A stretch of 64,000 nucleotides of DNA from an uncultured Sphingomonadaceae bacterium (GTDB lineage: Bacteria > Pseudomonadota > Alphaproteobacteria > Sphingomonadales > Sphingomonadaceae): the NCBI GenBank assembly GCA_947497315.1, contig CANMFX010000001.1, forward strand, positions 496,001 through 560,000, read 5' to 3'. Shown piece after piece: positions 17,096 through 25,711 of this stretch. The notes beneath the pieces are model-generated. The model searched no databases. It was not told the origin of the DNA and saw only the letters and a program-made list of their open reading frames with translations. The position numbers were made by a program, and so were the translations under genes. Numbering within the stretch: position 1 is the stretch's first letter; every line of letters starts with the position of its first letter.

Positions 17096-17533
17096 ATGTC
17101 CGATAGAATGATTCCAATTGCCATAATCTATTCGCGTAGCGAGGCGATGATTGTTTCCTCCCTATTGGATTCTGCCGGGATATTGGTGCATATTGGTGGT
17201 TATAACCATGCTTCTGTTTCTATATGTCAGCTTGCGCTGGGTGGATTCAAACTAACCGTTCCAGAATTTCAATATGCTGAAGCGTGCCGTTTGATTTCGG
17301 CTACCCCTGGCTTTGGTGAAGATATATTCAGCAAGGCATTGCAGCAAGCCGTTGTAAAAATGATGGTATTTTGGACCGTTATATTTGGACTACCAATGAG
17401 CTATGTGATCGCGATGGAAGGAGATGGCTCATCGCCATTCTCAATTTTTTTAGCGCCACTGGCTGCCCTAACAATTCCTGTAAATCCACAAGGAAATAGC
17501 GAGTATTTTCTGGCTAAAAGGACAAACGACTAA
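17096..17533 (+). CDS. Hypothetical protein, DUF2007-like N-terminus plus membrane segments
   Basis: A 145-residue protein I do not firmly recognise. Residues 8-70 (IYSRSEAMIVSSLLDSAGI, then the LGGFKLTVPEFQYAEACRLI part) resemble the small DUF2007 ligand-binding-like domain. Residues 88-125 contain two hydrophobic segments, so the C-terminus is probably membrane-embedded. The stop codon shares 4 bp with the convergent NTF2-like gene. A TTGAAC/GTTCAA inverted repeat precedes it. The function is unknown. Confidence 0.6.
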   Translation: MSDRMIPIAIIYSRSEAMIVSSLLDSAGILVHIGGYNHASVSICQLALGGFKLTVPEFQYAEACRLISATPGFGEDIFSKALQQAVVKMMVFWTVIFGLPMSYVIAMEGDGSSPFSIFLAPLAALTIPVNPQGNSEYFLAKRTND

Positions 17534-17931
17534 GCCTTCATTATCTCCAACATTTTACCCATTTCATCCCAGACTTTATTGATCGCCTTTAACGGTCGAA
17601 CCATGACCTTGAAATCCTGAATCTTGCCGTCATCATTCCAGCTGATGATATCGACGCCATTTACCTTTATGTCATCCAGTTGCAGCTCAAATTCCAGCAT
17701 CGCCATATTGGCACCATCGTCGACAATCTCGCGGACATAGCGAAAGCTGTCATTTCCCAGGACATTGTCAGCCGCCAACAGATAGGCCATGACAATGGGC
17801 TTTCCGGCCTGCGGCGTATGTACGACAGGGGAGTGGAACACTGCATCATCGGCGAGTTGCGCGCTTAGTGCTGCTTCGCTCTTATCCGCCATGCGTGCGT
17901 GCCAGACCTTCAGATTATCTTGTGTGTTCAT
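17530..17931 (-). CDS. NTF2-like/SnoaL-type protein
   Basis: A 133-residue cone-shaped alpha+beta barrel protein of the SnoaL/NTF2-like superfamily. It shows the typical N-terminal helix (LKVWHARMADKSEAALSAQL), a DDAVFHSPVV strand and the C-terminal IISWNDDGKIQDFKVMVRPLKA strands. Members are isomerases, hydrolases or binding proteins, so the activity is not predictable. It overlaps the dienelactone hydrolase gene by 4 bp, and the two probably act together. Confidence 0.8.
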   Translation of the reverse strand: MNTQDNLKVWHARMADKSEAALSAQLADDAVFHSPVVHTPQAGKPIVMAYLLAADNVLGNDSFRYVREIVDDGANMAMLEFELQLDDIKVNGVDIISWNDDGKIQDFKVMVRPLKAINKVWDEMGKMLEIMKA

Positions 17932-18626
17932 GCCAGATGTTCCTTGAAAAATTCTATCGTGCGGCTGTCCGCCAATGTTGCCGCGGCTTCGTCACGGCGC
18001 GCTCCAAATTCGGCGGCAAAACCATGATCGAGGCCGTCATAATCGTGCAAGGTGACCTTGGGATGGTCATCCAGTCCTTCATGCATCGCTGCCTGTGCAT
18101 CGGCGGGTACAAAGCCATCAGCGGTGGGGATATGCAGCATGACTTCATGGGCAATTGCGTGACTCTCGCGCAGTAAGCCATCAATACCCACACCATAATA
18201 GCCGACAGAGGCATTAATATCGGTTCTCGCCGCTGTCATGAAAGCCAGTCTGCCGCCCAGACAATAGCCGACACAGCCCACTTTTCCGCCGTTTACACCT
18301 GCGCGGGCAAAATGAATCGCGGCTTCAATATCTCTTATGCCCTGATCCTGATCAAATTTGCCCATCAGATCGAGCGCAACCTGAAACTCTTCCTCGACAT
18401 CGGCATCGAGATCGGTGCCTTCGTGGATTCGCCAGAATAAATCGGGTGCGATAGCGAGATAACCGGCTTTTGCCCAATGATCGCATTTGGCTTTTATGCC
18501 CGGATTTACGCCAAATATTTCCTGTATCACGATGATTGCCGCTTTCGCTTCGCCATCCGGGCTTGCGACATAGCAAGGAAATTCTGCATCTCCGCTAAGC
18601 GTTTTAATCGGTTTCATTGCACCCAT
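17928..18626 (-). CDS. Dienelactone hydrolase family protein
   Basis: A 232-residue alpha/beta hydrolase of the dienelactone hydrolase family, which uses a Cys-Asp-His triad. The nucleophile cysteine is in GYCLGG, the acid probably in PTADGFV and the histidine in GLDHGFA. The VIQEIFGVNPGIK segment with its glutamate is typical. Natural substrates of these housekeeping homologues are mostly unknown. An ATG nine bases inside (MKPIK) is an alternative start. It is followed with a 4-bp overlap by an NTF2-like gene. Confidence 0.88.
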   Translation of the reverse strand: MGAMKPIKTLSGDAEFPCYVASPDGEAKAAIIVIQEIFGVNPGIKAKCDHWAKAGYLAIAPDLFWRIHEGTDLDADVEEEFQVALDLMGKFDQDQGIRDIEAAIHFARAGVNGGKVGCVGYCLGGRLAFMTAARTDINASVGYYGVGIDGLLRESHAIAHEVMLHIPTADGFVPADAQAAMHEGLDDHPKVTLHDYDGLDHGFAAEFGARRDEAAATLADSRTIEFFKEHLA

Positions 18627-18762
18627 TTTTCCAGCTCCTTTGCATCATGACTTGATTAATGGTGCACATTATCCCCATATCCCGTTGTGGCAAGGTGGAA
18701 GATCATCTGTTGCGGTGAGGGGGGAACTTCGCTTCAACGACAAGGATAAGAGGAAGCATATA

Positions 18763-19026
18763 ATGAAAGTAACCGTAGAACTGGATTGCACGCCGGAAGA
18801 AGCACGCCGGATGATGGGTTTGCCTGATGTCGCAAAGCTTAACGAGACTTATGTGAAGGAAATGTCGAAGTTTCTGCAGGGGGCGAGTTCGGTTGAGCAA
18901 CTGCAAAATTTCACGAAGATCATCGCTCCCATGGGTGAAGCCGGCATCAAGATGTTCTCTTCCTTCTTGGGCGGAGCGATGAGTGGCGGTAACGGAAAAT
19001 CTTCTTCTTCGAAGAAAAAAGACTAG
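18763..19026 (+). CDS. Small DUF6489-like protein
   Basis: An 87-residue protein starting MKVTVELDCTPEEARRMMGLPDV, which matches the DUF6489 family of sphingomonads and relatives as I remember it. The middle is a helix (ETYVKEMSKFLQ), followed by a hydrophobic stretch and a Gly/Ser/Lys-rich tail. In-frame sequence upstream of 18763 shows no conservation, while the ATG at 18763 has AAGAGGAAG in front of it. The function is unknown. It sits 18 bp before mnmE on the same strand and is likely co-transcribed. Confidence 0.78.
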   Translation: MKVTVELDCTPEEARRMMGLPDVAKLNETYVKEMSKFLQGASSVEQLQNFTKIIAPMGEAGIKMFSSFLGGAMSGGNGKSSSSKKKD

Positions 19027-19044
19027 ATATCAAATAGATAGAAC

Positions 19045-20340
19045 ATGTCTGCTGGTGATACAATCTTTGCGCTGTCGAGCGGACAGCCACCAGCAGCCAT
19101 TGGTATCATCCGGATTAGCGGCCCAAAAGCATCAAATGCTCTGCAGGCTTTGAGCGGATCATTGCCAGAGGCGCGCCGCCCCTGTCTGGCAGAGTTGACG
19201 GACCCGATAACTAGGCAGCTGCTGGATAAAGCACTGGTTTTATGGTTTCCCGGCCCCAATAGCGCGAGCGGAGAAGACCTGGCCGAAATTCATTGCCATG
19301 GCGGCCGGGCGGTTGTGCGCGCTATCGAAGCTTCGCTTGAGAATATGGATAGTCTGCGTCAGGCGGAGCCAGGAGAATTTACTCGCCGGGCCTTCACTCA
19401 TGGGCGAATGGATTTGGCTGAAGCAGAGGGCTTGTCTGATCTGTTATTTGCAGAAACGGAGCTACAACGCCGCTCTGCCATTCAGGCGGCCGGTGGCGCG
19501 CTGTCTCGAAAAGTGGAAGATTGGCAAAGCGCCATCTTGCGCCTGTCTGCGATGGTAGAGGCAGAGCTCGATTTTTCGGACGAAGATGATGTCACTCCAG
19601 CGCAGTTAGAGGTGGTGCAATCATCGGCGGCTGATCTCGCGGAGGAGATGAGCAATATACTCGATCGTCCACGTGCGGAAAAGCTGCGTGAAGGGGTGAG
19701 GGTGGTTTTGGGTGGTCCGCCCAATAGCGGCAAGTCGACGTTGCTCAATGTCTTGGTGGAAAGAGAGGCAGCGATTGTTTCAGCTATCGCCGGAACCACA
19801 CGGGATGTCATTGAGGTGCCTATTGCGATAAGCGGCATACCTTTTCTGTTTATTGATACAGCCGGTATCAGAGATGAGGGGGCGGAGGAAATTGAACGGA
19901 TAGGCATTGATCGTGCCCGCGCGCAATTTGATGCGGCTGATATCATCCTGTGGCTTGGGCCGGAGGGTGAAGGACCCGATAGCTCAAAACTGATTGAAAT
20001 CGCATCGCGTCAGGATCATCCCGAATATCAGTCCAAGTCGTCCACCGTGCTTTCCGTATCTCCGCTGGCGGGGGCAGGGATGGACGAGCTTGTGAAGCTG
20101 CTTGTTGAACGCGCGAAAGAAATTGTACCGCGCGGAGATGAGATCAGCGTCAACAAGCGACAGGCCGATCATCTTGCCGAAGCACAGATCAGCCTTGGTC
20201 AGATACCAGAGGTGCAGGATTATCTGATCATCGCCGAGCAATTGCGCCTGGCCCGGGCTGCGCTTGATGGACTGACGGGCAGGGCGAGCACCGAAGATAT
20301 GTTAGACAGCCTGTTCGGGAAATTCTGTATCGGCAAATAA
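19045..20340 (+). CDS. mnmE: tRNA modification GTPase MnmE
   Basis: A 431-residue GTPase that, with MnmG, makes the 5-carboxymethylaminomethyl modification of wobble uridine-34 in tRNA. The N-terminal tetrahydrofolate-binding domain is seen in [23 protein letters not shown] and EIHCHGG. The GTPase domain has P-loop [15 protein letters not shown] and DTAGIRDE. The C-terminus ends in the family's FCIGK. The P-loop carries PP where GRPNVGKS is common. It is directly followed by parS and mnmG in the classic mnmE-mnmG-rsmG-parA-parB order. Confidence 0.97.
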   Translation: MSAGDTIFALSSGQPPAAIGIIRISGPKASNALQALSGSLPEARRPCLAELTDPITRQLLDKALVLWFPGPNSASGEDLAEIHCHGGRAVVRAIEASLENMDSLRQAEPGEFTRRAFTHGRMDLAEAEGLSDLLFAETELQRRSAIQAAGGALSRKVEDWQSAILRLSAMVEAELDFSDEDDVTPAQLEVVQSSAADLAEEMSNILDRPRAEKLREGVRVVLGGPPNSGKSTLLNVLVEREAAIVSAIAGTTRDVIEVPIAISGIPFLFIDTAGIRDEGAEEIERIGIDRARAQFDAADIILWLGPEGEGPDSSKLIEIASRQDHPEYQSKSSTVLSVSPLAGAGMDELVKLLVERAKEIVPRGDEISVNKRQADHLAEAQISLGQIPEVQDYLIIAEQLRLARAALDGLTGRASTEDMLDSLFGKFCIGK

Positions 20341-20343
20341 GAC

Positions 20344-20359
20344 TGTTCCACGTGGAACA
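20344..20359. other. parS centromere site 1
   Basis: TGTTCCACGTGGAACA is a perfect 16-bp palindrome matching the bacterial parS consensus (TGTTTCACGTGAAACA) at 14 of 16 positions, with the two changes symmetric. It lies 3 bp after the mnmE stop. ParB encoded nearby is the expected ligand. Confidence 0.88.
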
Positions 20360-20429
20360 AGACCGTCACTGTTTCTCACCAGCGCGAGATCATTTTGACC
20401 TGAAACCCCCATTCCGCTATGGGCGTAGC

Positions 20430-22295
20430 ATGAATCGCGATTTTGATCTTATTGTCGTTGGGGGCGGACATGCCGGCTGTGAAGCCGCAGCTGTTGCTGC
20501 GCGCATGGGCGTGCGTACGGCTTTGGTCAGTTTTACCAAAGACAGTATCGGTGCGATGTCCTGCAACCCGGCAATTGGCGGGTTGGGCAAAGGTCATCTT
20601 GTGCGCGAAGTGGACGCGTTTGACGGGTTGATCGGGCGCGCCGCAGACGCTGCCGCAATCCACTACCGCATGCTCAATCTGTCCAAGGGAGCGGCGGTTC
20701 AGGGGCCACGAGTTCAGGCAGATCGCAAGCTTTACAAAGCTGAAATCCACCGGATGCTTGGGGCGCAAAACAATTTATCCATCGTTGAAGGTGAAGTTGC
20801 ATCGCTGATCTTTGATGGTCAAACGGTCAGCGGGATTACCCTCGCAGATGAAAGCCAAATTACGGCAGCGGCTGTCATATTGGCGACCGGAACGTTCCTG
20901 AACGGCAAGCTGTTCCGGGGCGAAGAAACAGTGGCTGGCGGCCGGACCGGTGAAGCCAGTGCCATCTCCCTTGGCCAGCAGATTCGCGACGCAGGCCTTC
21001 CGATTGCGCGTTTAAAAACCGGAACACCGCCGCGCATCGACGGCCGCACGATTGATTGGGCTGCGTTGCCGGAGCAGCCATCGGATGATGATGACTGGAC
21101 GATGTCGCCCATGTCATCACGCCGGGATGTACCGCAGATATTCTGTGCGGTCAGCCGGACCAATGCCGCGACGCATGATATCATTCGTGATAATCTCGAT
21201 CGATCACCTCTGTTCAGCGGAGCGATTGATGCACAGGGGCCACGCTATTGTCCGTCGATAGAAGACAAGATCCACCGCTTTGCAGACCGGGATTCCCACC
21301 AGGTATTTCTGGAGCCGGAAGGGCTCGACACCAATCTCGTCTACCCCAATGGCATCAGCACATCTCTACCCGCTGATGTTCAGGAAGCGTTTGTTCGGAC
21401 AATGGACGGTCTGTCGAAAGTCGAAATAATCGTGTCGGGCTATGCGGTGGAATATGACCATATCGATCCGCGCGCTTTGGATCGGTCGCTGAAGGTTCGT
21501 GACCTCGATGGCCTTTATTGTGCGGGCCAGATTAATGGCACTACCGGATATGAAGAAGCAGCGGCGCAAGGTCTCATTGCCGGTATCGGTGCCGCTTGCT
21601 CGATACAGCGGAAGGATGCTCCGCAACTGGATCGCGGCACCAGCTATATGGCCGTGATGATTGATGACCTGGTGCTCCAGGGCGTGACCGAACCCTATCG
21701 GATGCTCACGGCGCGAGCGGAATATCGTCTGCGGTTGCGGGCAGATAATGCGACAACGCGACTTAGCCCGATTGCCGCATCTATCGGCTGTCTGGGCGAT
21801 GAAAGAAGGCGCTGGTTCGATGACAGGCAATCGCGGCGCGCCCAGGTTCTGGAAGAATTGGAGACGGTATATAGCTGCGAAGCTATTGCTGATCAGGGCA
21901 TAGAGGTCAGGCGTGATGGTACCAAACAGTCGCTTTTTGACTGGTTGCGTTTCCCCAATATCTCGATAGCGGCGCTTAAGGGTCTGGGTCTATCTGTTGA
22001 TAATTTTAATCCCGGCTTGCTGGCTGAGGTTGAAGAAGACGCGCGCTATGCGCCCTATCTGCAGCGGCAGGAATCGGAACTGAAAGATTTGCGTGCCAAT
22101 GAGCAGATCCGTTTGGGTGATGATCTGGACTATGCGGCAATTGCTGGGCTGTCGAATGAAATGGTTGAGCGCCTGAACGGGGCGAGGCCTGAAACACTCG
22201 CAGCTGCTTCACGGGTCCGAGGTATCACGCCTGCGGCGCTGGCCGCCATCCTGGTTCATGCGCGTCGTCGCGAAGCCAAGAATCTCGCGGCATGA
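20430..22295 (+). CDS. mnmG: tRNA uridine-5-carboxymethylaminomethyl(34) synthesis enzyme MnmG
   Basis: A 621-residue FAD enzyme, the partner of MnmE in wobble-uridine modification. The FAD-binding motif [12 protein letters not shown] is at residues 8-19. The [18 protein letters not shown] block, the [10 protein letters not shown] motif, and the catalytic-region [11 protein letters not shown] and LEPEG segments are present. The C-terminal domain ends near [20 protein letters not shown] at 20352 in frame falls inside parS and would add 26 unrelated residues, so the ATG at 20430 is preferred. Confidence 0.96.
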   Translation: MNRDFDLIVVGGGHAGCEAAAVAARMGVRTALVSFTKDSIGAMSCNPAIGGLGKGHLVREVDAFDGLIGRAADAAAIHYRMLNLSKGAAVQGPRVQADRKLYKAEIHRMLGAQNNLSIVEGEVASLIFDGQTVSGITLADESQITAAAVILATGTFLNGKLFRGEETVAGGRTGEASAISLGQQIRDAGLPIARLKTGTPPRIDGRTIDWAALPEQPSDDDDWTMSPMSSRRDVPQIFCAVSRTNAATHDIIRDNLDRSPLFSGAIDAQGPRYCPSIEDKIHRFADRDSHQVFLEPEGLDTNLVYPNGISTSLPADVQEAFVRTMDGLSKVEIIVSGYAVEYDHIDPRALDRSLKVRDLDGLYCAGQINGTTGYEEAAAQGLIAGIGAACSIQRKDAPQLDRGTSYMAVMIDDLVLQGVTEPYRMLTARAEYRLRLRADNATTRLSPIAASIGCLGDERRRWFDDRQSRRAQVLEELETVYSCEAIADQGIEVRRDGTKQSLFDWLRFPNISIAALKGLGLSVDNFNPGLLAEVEEDARYAPYLQRQESELKDLRANEQIRLGDDLDYAAIAGLSNEMVERLNGARPETLAAASRVRGITPAALAAILVHARRREAKNLAA

Positions 22296-22302
22296 TCATA
22301 GT

Positions 22303-22920
22303 ATGACGGAACAAGAGGCGCAGGACTGGCTGCGCAACACATTCGATGTTCCACGTGAAACATGGGATCGGTTGGAGCATTTCCTGGTAATATTGGCAGA
22401 GGAAATGCAGCGCCAAAACCTCATCTCCAAATCGAGCGCGGACCATGTCTGGGAGCGCCATGTTGTCGATAGCGCACAACTTTTACTCCATGCTCCCAAG
22501 GGCGAAAGCGACAAAATATGGATGGACCTTGGAACGGGCGCTGGCTTTCCGGGGATCATCATTGCCATATTGGGTGAATATAAGGTGCAGATGGTTGAAT
22601 CACGCACCCGGCGGATAGCCTTCCTGGAATCTGTCGTGGCAAAACTGGGGCTGGCCGAAAAAGCCTTGGTTTTAGGGGATCGATTGGAGAATGTTGAAAG
22701 CCATTCCGTCGATGTCATTAGCGCCAGAGCCTTTGCCCCATTGCAAAAATTGCTTTCACTTTCGCACCGGTTTTCCACAGAAAATACGGTTTGGCTCTTA
22801 CCAAAAGGCAAAAATGCGGTAAGGGAGTTAAAAGGTCTATCCCCAAAACGGCAAAAAATGTTCCACGTGGAACATAGTTTGACCGACCCGGAAGCGGGAA
22901 TATTGGTGGGATTGGGCTGA
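22303..22920 (+). CDS. rsmG: 16S rRNA (guanine527-N7)-methyltransferase RsmG
   Basis: A 205-residue SAM-dependent methyltransferase for G527 of 16S rRNA. The SAM site is DLGTGAGFPG, with SARAFAPL and the PKGKN motif downstream. The ATG at 22303, 7 bp after mnmG, is chosen over one at 22258 that overlaps mnmG by 38 bp. Two parS sites are embedded: one encodes the VPRET segment near residue 16, the other the MFHVEH segment near 187-192. The gene therefore doubles as centromere DNA. Confidence 0.95.
   Translation: MTEQEAQDWLRNTFDVPRETWDRLEHFLVILAEEMQRQNLISKSSADHVWERHVVDSAQLLLHAPKGESDKIWMDLGTGAGFPGIIIAILGEYKVQMVESRTRRIAFLESVVAKLGLAEKALVLGDRLENVESHSVDVISARAFAPLQKLLSLSHRFSTENTVWLLPKGKNAVRELKGLSPKRQKMFHVEHSLTDPEAGILVGLG
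22347..22362. other. parS centromere site 2 (inside rsmG)
   Basis: TGTTCCACGTGAAACA matches the parS consensus at 15 of 16 positions. It lies 44 bp into rsmG and reads through the codons for Asp-Val-Pro-Arg-Glu-Thr. Confidence 0.88.
22859..22874. other. parS centromere site 3 (inside rsmG)
   Basis: TGTTCCACGTGGAACA, identical to site 1, sits near the 3' end of rsmG, 89 bp before parA. It encodes Phe-His-Val-Glu-His. Confidence 0.88.
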
Positions 22921-22962
22921 AAACGTTATTTTATATCAGCTTAGCGAAGGGTTCTGCGTAAA

Positions 22963-23745
22963 ATGGTCCGGATAGCGATAGCAAATCAAAAAGGCGGCGT
23001 TGGTAAAACGACAACAGCCATTAATATGGCTACAGCTCTTGCCGCGAGCGGGTGGAAGGTTCTGCTGATTGACCTCGATCCACAGGGCAACGCGTCCACA
23101 GGCCTTGGCTTGAATCAGGCGGAACGCACGCATAGCAGCTATGATCTGCTGATTTCCGATACGCCATTGGCGGATTGCGTCATCAACACTCCGGTACCGG
23201 GCCTAGATATTGTACCAGCCGTTGTTGACCTTTCTGGTGCAGAAGTCGAGTTGGTAGAGTTTGAAGAGCGCACTCATCGGCTGAAGAAAGCTTTGGATGC
23301 TGGCGATGATGGTCAGTGGGACATCTGCCTGATCGATTGTCCGCCGTCTCTTGGATTGCTGACGCTCAATGCCATGGTTGCGGTCGAATCTCTGCTCGTG
23401 CCGCTGCAATGCGAGTTTTTTGCATTGGAAGGATTGAGCCAGTTATTGCAGACCGTCGAACGCATCAGGGCGCGGTTTAATCGCGGCCTATCGGTCATGG
23501 GCGTAGTTCTAACCATGTATGATCGCCGCAACAAACTGACCGAGCAGGTGTCTGACGATGTGCGGGCCTGTCTTGGCAATGTCGTCTTCGATACAGTAAT
23601 CCCCAGAAATGTAAGGCTTTCAGAGGCACCAAGCCACGGTTTGCCCGCATTGATTTATGATCATCGGTGCCCCGGATCTGAAGCCTATATCAATTTGGCA
23701 CGGGAATTGATTTCCCGTCTGCCGGAACGGAAGGTGGCCGCGTGA
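22963..23745 (+). CDS. parA: Chromosome partitioning ATPase ParA
   Basis: A 260-residue deviant Walker-A ATPase that moves ParB-parS complexes during chromosome segregation. The motif KGGVGKTTTAIN is at about residues 9-20. Walker A' (DLDPQGNASTGLG) and the DCPPSLGLLTLNA Walker B segment follow. No N-terminal helix-turn-helix is present, so it is the short chromosomal (Soj) type. The stop overlaps the parB start as TGATG. Confidence 0.97.
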   Translation: MVRIAIANQKGGVGKTTTAINMATALAASGWKVLLIDLDPQGNASTGLGLNQAERTHSSYDLLISDTPLADCVINTPVPGLDIVPAVVDLSGAEVELVEFEERTHRLKKALDAGDDGQWDICLIDCPPSLGLLTLNAMVAVESLLVPLQCEFFALEGLSQLLQTVERIRARFNRGLSVMGVVLTMYDRRNKLTEQVSDDVRACLGNVVFDTVIPRNVRLSEAPSHGLPALIYDHRCPGSEAYINLARELISRLPERKVAA

Positions 23746-24704
23746 TGGCGAAAGAAGAGGAAGCTCCATTGCCCAAAAAAGCTGCAATCAAGAAAGCCAC
23801 CGGCTTGGGCAGGGGGTTAAACTCGCTTTTTGGCGAGATTCAACGGGAAGAACCGCTGATCCAGGCCCCTGAAACCGAGATAGATGACGATGGTCCGGCG
23901 ACCCGGGGGGATGGACTGCGCTCCATAGCTATATCAGATATCCGCCCCAACCCGGATCAGCCACGCCAGACGTTCGATAATGAGGCGCTGGATGAACTGG
24001 CTGACAGCATGAAGCTGCGCGGCGTGATTCAGCCAATTGTTGTTCGCCCCCATGGCAAGAATTTCCAGATTGTCGCCGGTGAGCGCCGCTGGCGTGCGGC
24101 ACAGCGGGCAAGGCTGCACCGTGTTCCAGCAATTGTCCGCAGTCTCAATGATGCGGAAACTCTTGAAATAGCGATTGTTGAAAATGTTCAACGGCGCGAT
24201 CTCAATGCTGTTGAAGAAGCAGAAGCCTATGTGAAGTTGAAAGATGATTTCGGCCACAGCCAGGCGAAGCTGGCAGAGCTGGTTGGGAAATCCCGCAGCC
24301 ATATTGCTAATCTGATGCGACTTCTGGAGCTACCGGAATCGGTTCGGACGCTGGTCGGTGAGGAAAAGCTCACCATGGGTCATGCCCGGGCGCTTATTAA
24401 CGCACCTGATTCGGCTGAACTGGCCAGGCAGGTTGTAAAACAGGGGCTTTCCGTTCGGGATACCGAGAAACTGGTGCGCAAGGCGCTGGGTGGACCGCGG
24501 CGTAAAAGCAAGACTCCTTCGACCGGGATTAGCGAAAGTGATGCCGATATCCGTGCGGTTGAGAGTCATCTCGGCGATTTATTGGGCCTGAAAGTGACCA
24601 TTCAGTCCAAAGGCCACACGGGTGCAGGCTCGATGACCATTGAATATAGCAATCTCGATCAACTGGATCTGATTTGTCAGCGCCTAACAGGTGAACATAT
24701 TTGA
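23745..24704 (+). CDS. parB: Chromosome partitioning protein ParB
   Basis: A 319-residue CTP-dependent DNA clamp that loads at parS. An N-terminal GLGRGLNSLFGE segment, which contacts ParA, is followed by the CTP-binding core with PNPDQPRQ and GERRWRA. Next come ENVQRRDLNAVEEA and a helix-turn-helix (SQAKLAELVGKSRSHIANL). The C-terminal dimerisation domain is at about 265-319. GTG 23742 is one codon upstream; ATG 23745 is chosen because it overlaps the parA stop by one base. Three parS sites lie within 3.4 kb upstream. Confidence 0.97.
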   Translation: MAKEEEAPLPKKAAIKKATGLGRGLNSLFGEIQREEPLIQAPETEIDDDGPATRGDGLRSIAISDIRPNPDQPRQTFDNEALDELADSMKLRGVIQPIVVRPHGKNFQIVAGERRWRAAQRARLHRVPAIVRSLNDAETLEIAIVENVQRRDLNAVEEAEAYVKLKDDFGHSQAKLAELVGKSRSHIANLMRLLELPESVRTLVGEEKLTMGHARALINAPDSAELARQVVKQGLSVRDTEKLVRKALGGPRRKSKTPSTGISESDADIRAVESHLGDLLGLKVTIQSKGHTGAGSMTIEYSNLDQLDLICQRLTGEHI

Positions 24705-24845
24705 TTTTTCGTGGGATTTTGTTTGGATTCAAGCCCCGAATCACTTCTTTTGAAATCTATAATCCTGTAAAATCGCCTGATTAAACCTATATTTATCAGC
24801 GTATTAGCTGGTTTAGAATTTCTTAACCATGACTGGCAGCAAAGC

Positions 24846-24867
24846 CTTATCCTTTCCCGTGGATAAG
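24846..24867. repeat. Inverted repeat upstream of the DUF4402 gene (first)
   Basis: CTTATCC-N8-GGATAAG is a perfect 7-bp inverted repeat about 106-127 bp before the DUF4402 gene. It partly resembles a DnaA box but is more likely an operator or hairpin. Confidence 0.3.
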
Positions 24868-24868
24868 C

Positions 24869-24897
24869 AATGTCGAATGTTGGCGTATAGCGACATT
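24869..24897. repeat. Inverted repeat upstream of the DUF4402 gene (second)
   Basis: AATGTCG-N15-CGACATT is a perfect 7-bp inverted repeat immediately beside the first. Together they suggest a regulated leader or promoter in the 268-bp gap after parB, where no gene is seen. Confidence 0.3.
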
Positions 24898-24972
24898 TGG
24901 CCAGTGGGTTTGGTCGGATGCACCGTAGGCGCCCTTTCGATGTAAAGTAGTGAAATATAGGGACCAGAAAAT

Positions 24973-25473
24973 ATGTCTAAATTTATTAAAGCCGCTTTGG
25001 CTTCTTCCGTTCTTGCCGCTTCGGTTATGGGTGCAAATGCCGCTCACGCCGCTACCGCAAACGCAGATGCGCGCGCAAATATCCTGGAAGAACTGACCGT
25101 TACCAAAGATGCCGGTACGGATCTTGACTTCGGTACGATTGTTACAACCGGAACGGCTGAAACCGTAACTGTTGGTACAGACGGTGTCCGCGCCGCTTGT
25201 GTGAACGTTGTTTGTTCAGGTGCATCTGACGCAGCCGACTTCTCGGTTACCGGTTCGGCTTCTGAAGCTGTAACGCTGACCGTACCTGGTTCAGTTACTT
25301 TGTCTGGCCCTGGTGGCGCGATCATGAACGCTAACCTGTCTTCTTCCGCGCTGACCGCGCTGGATGCTTCAGGTAATGGTGCCTTTTCTGTAGGTGGTGC
25401 GCTCGACGTTGCCGCTACTCAGGCCGATGGCGCCTATCTCGGTACCTTCACGGTAACCGTTGACTATCCTTGA
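24973..25473 (+). CDS. DUF4402 secreted protein, putative pilin-like subunit
   Basis: A 166-residue exported protein with a clean signal peptide (MSKFIKAALASSVLAASVMG up to the AHA-A site near 26). The mature part fits DUF4402: it starts with ANILEELTVTKDAGTDLDFGTI, has a Cys pair (CVNVVC, possible disulfide), a Gly/Thr/Ser-rich beta sequence, and ends in YLGTFTVTVDYP, the typical C-terminal strand. DUF4402 proteins are often found beside PapD-like chaperones, as here. The start has AGGGA upstream. A strong terminator follows, so it may be made in excess over the chaperone and usher-like protein. Confidence 0.85.
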   Translation: MSKFIKAALASSVLAASVMGANAAHAATANADARANILEELTVTKDAGTDLDFGTIVTTGTAETVTVGTDGVRAACVNVVCSGASDAADFSVTGSASEAVTLTVPGSVTLSGPGGAIMNANLSSSALTALDASGNGAFSVGGALDVAATQADGAYLGTFTVTVDYP

Positions 25474-25515
25474 TTTCTTCATAGCCCTGTTAGCAGGGTA
25501 ATGACTGTCAATAAC

Positions 25516-25560
25516 AAGAAACCCGTCCGCGACATATGTTGCGGGCGGGTTCTTGCTGTT
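25516..25560 (+). terminator. Terminator after the DUF4402 gene
   Basis: A long GC-rich imperfect hairpin (arms around AAGAAACCCGTCCGC and GCGGGCGGGTTCTT) with a short loop around CATATG, followed by TTCTTGCTGTTT. It lies 42 bp past the stop and would separate a major transcript from chaperone/usher expression. Confidence 0.75.
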
Positions 25561-25711
25561 TGATCCAGGGGCATCCCATTCGCGTTGGTTTGTAAGCAAA
25601 TAATGCGAGTGGTTAGCGCTTTGGTAACCCTCTTTCGGCATAGTCATCGCGTGGGGATATGCGCGGGAGACCGCCTGTCCGGATGACCAGTATTTAAAAC
25701 CGGAGAACAAG

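Noticed and set aside
20352-20429. GTG start giving MnmG a 26-residue extension
   Set aside because: The GTG is part of parS site 1 and the extension is unlike MnmG; the ATG at 20430 begins the conserved sequence.
24860-24868. DnaA-box-like TGGATAAG/CGTGGATAA near the DUF4402 gene
   Set aside because: One isolated imperfect match with no AT-rich tract or second box; better explained as an arm of the inverted repeat.
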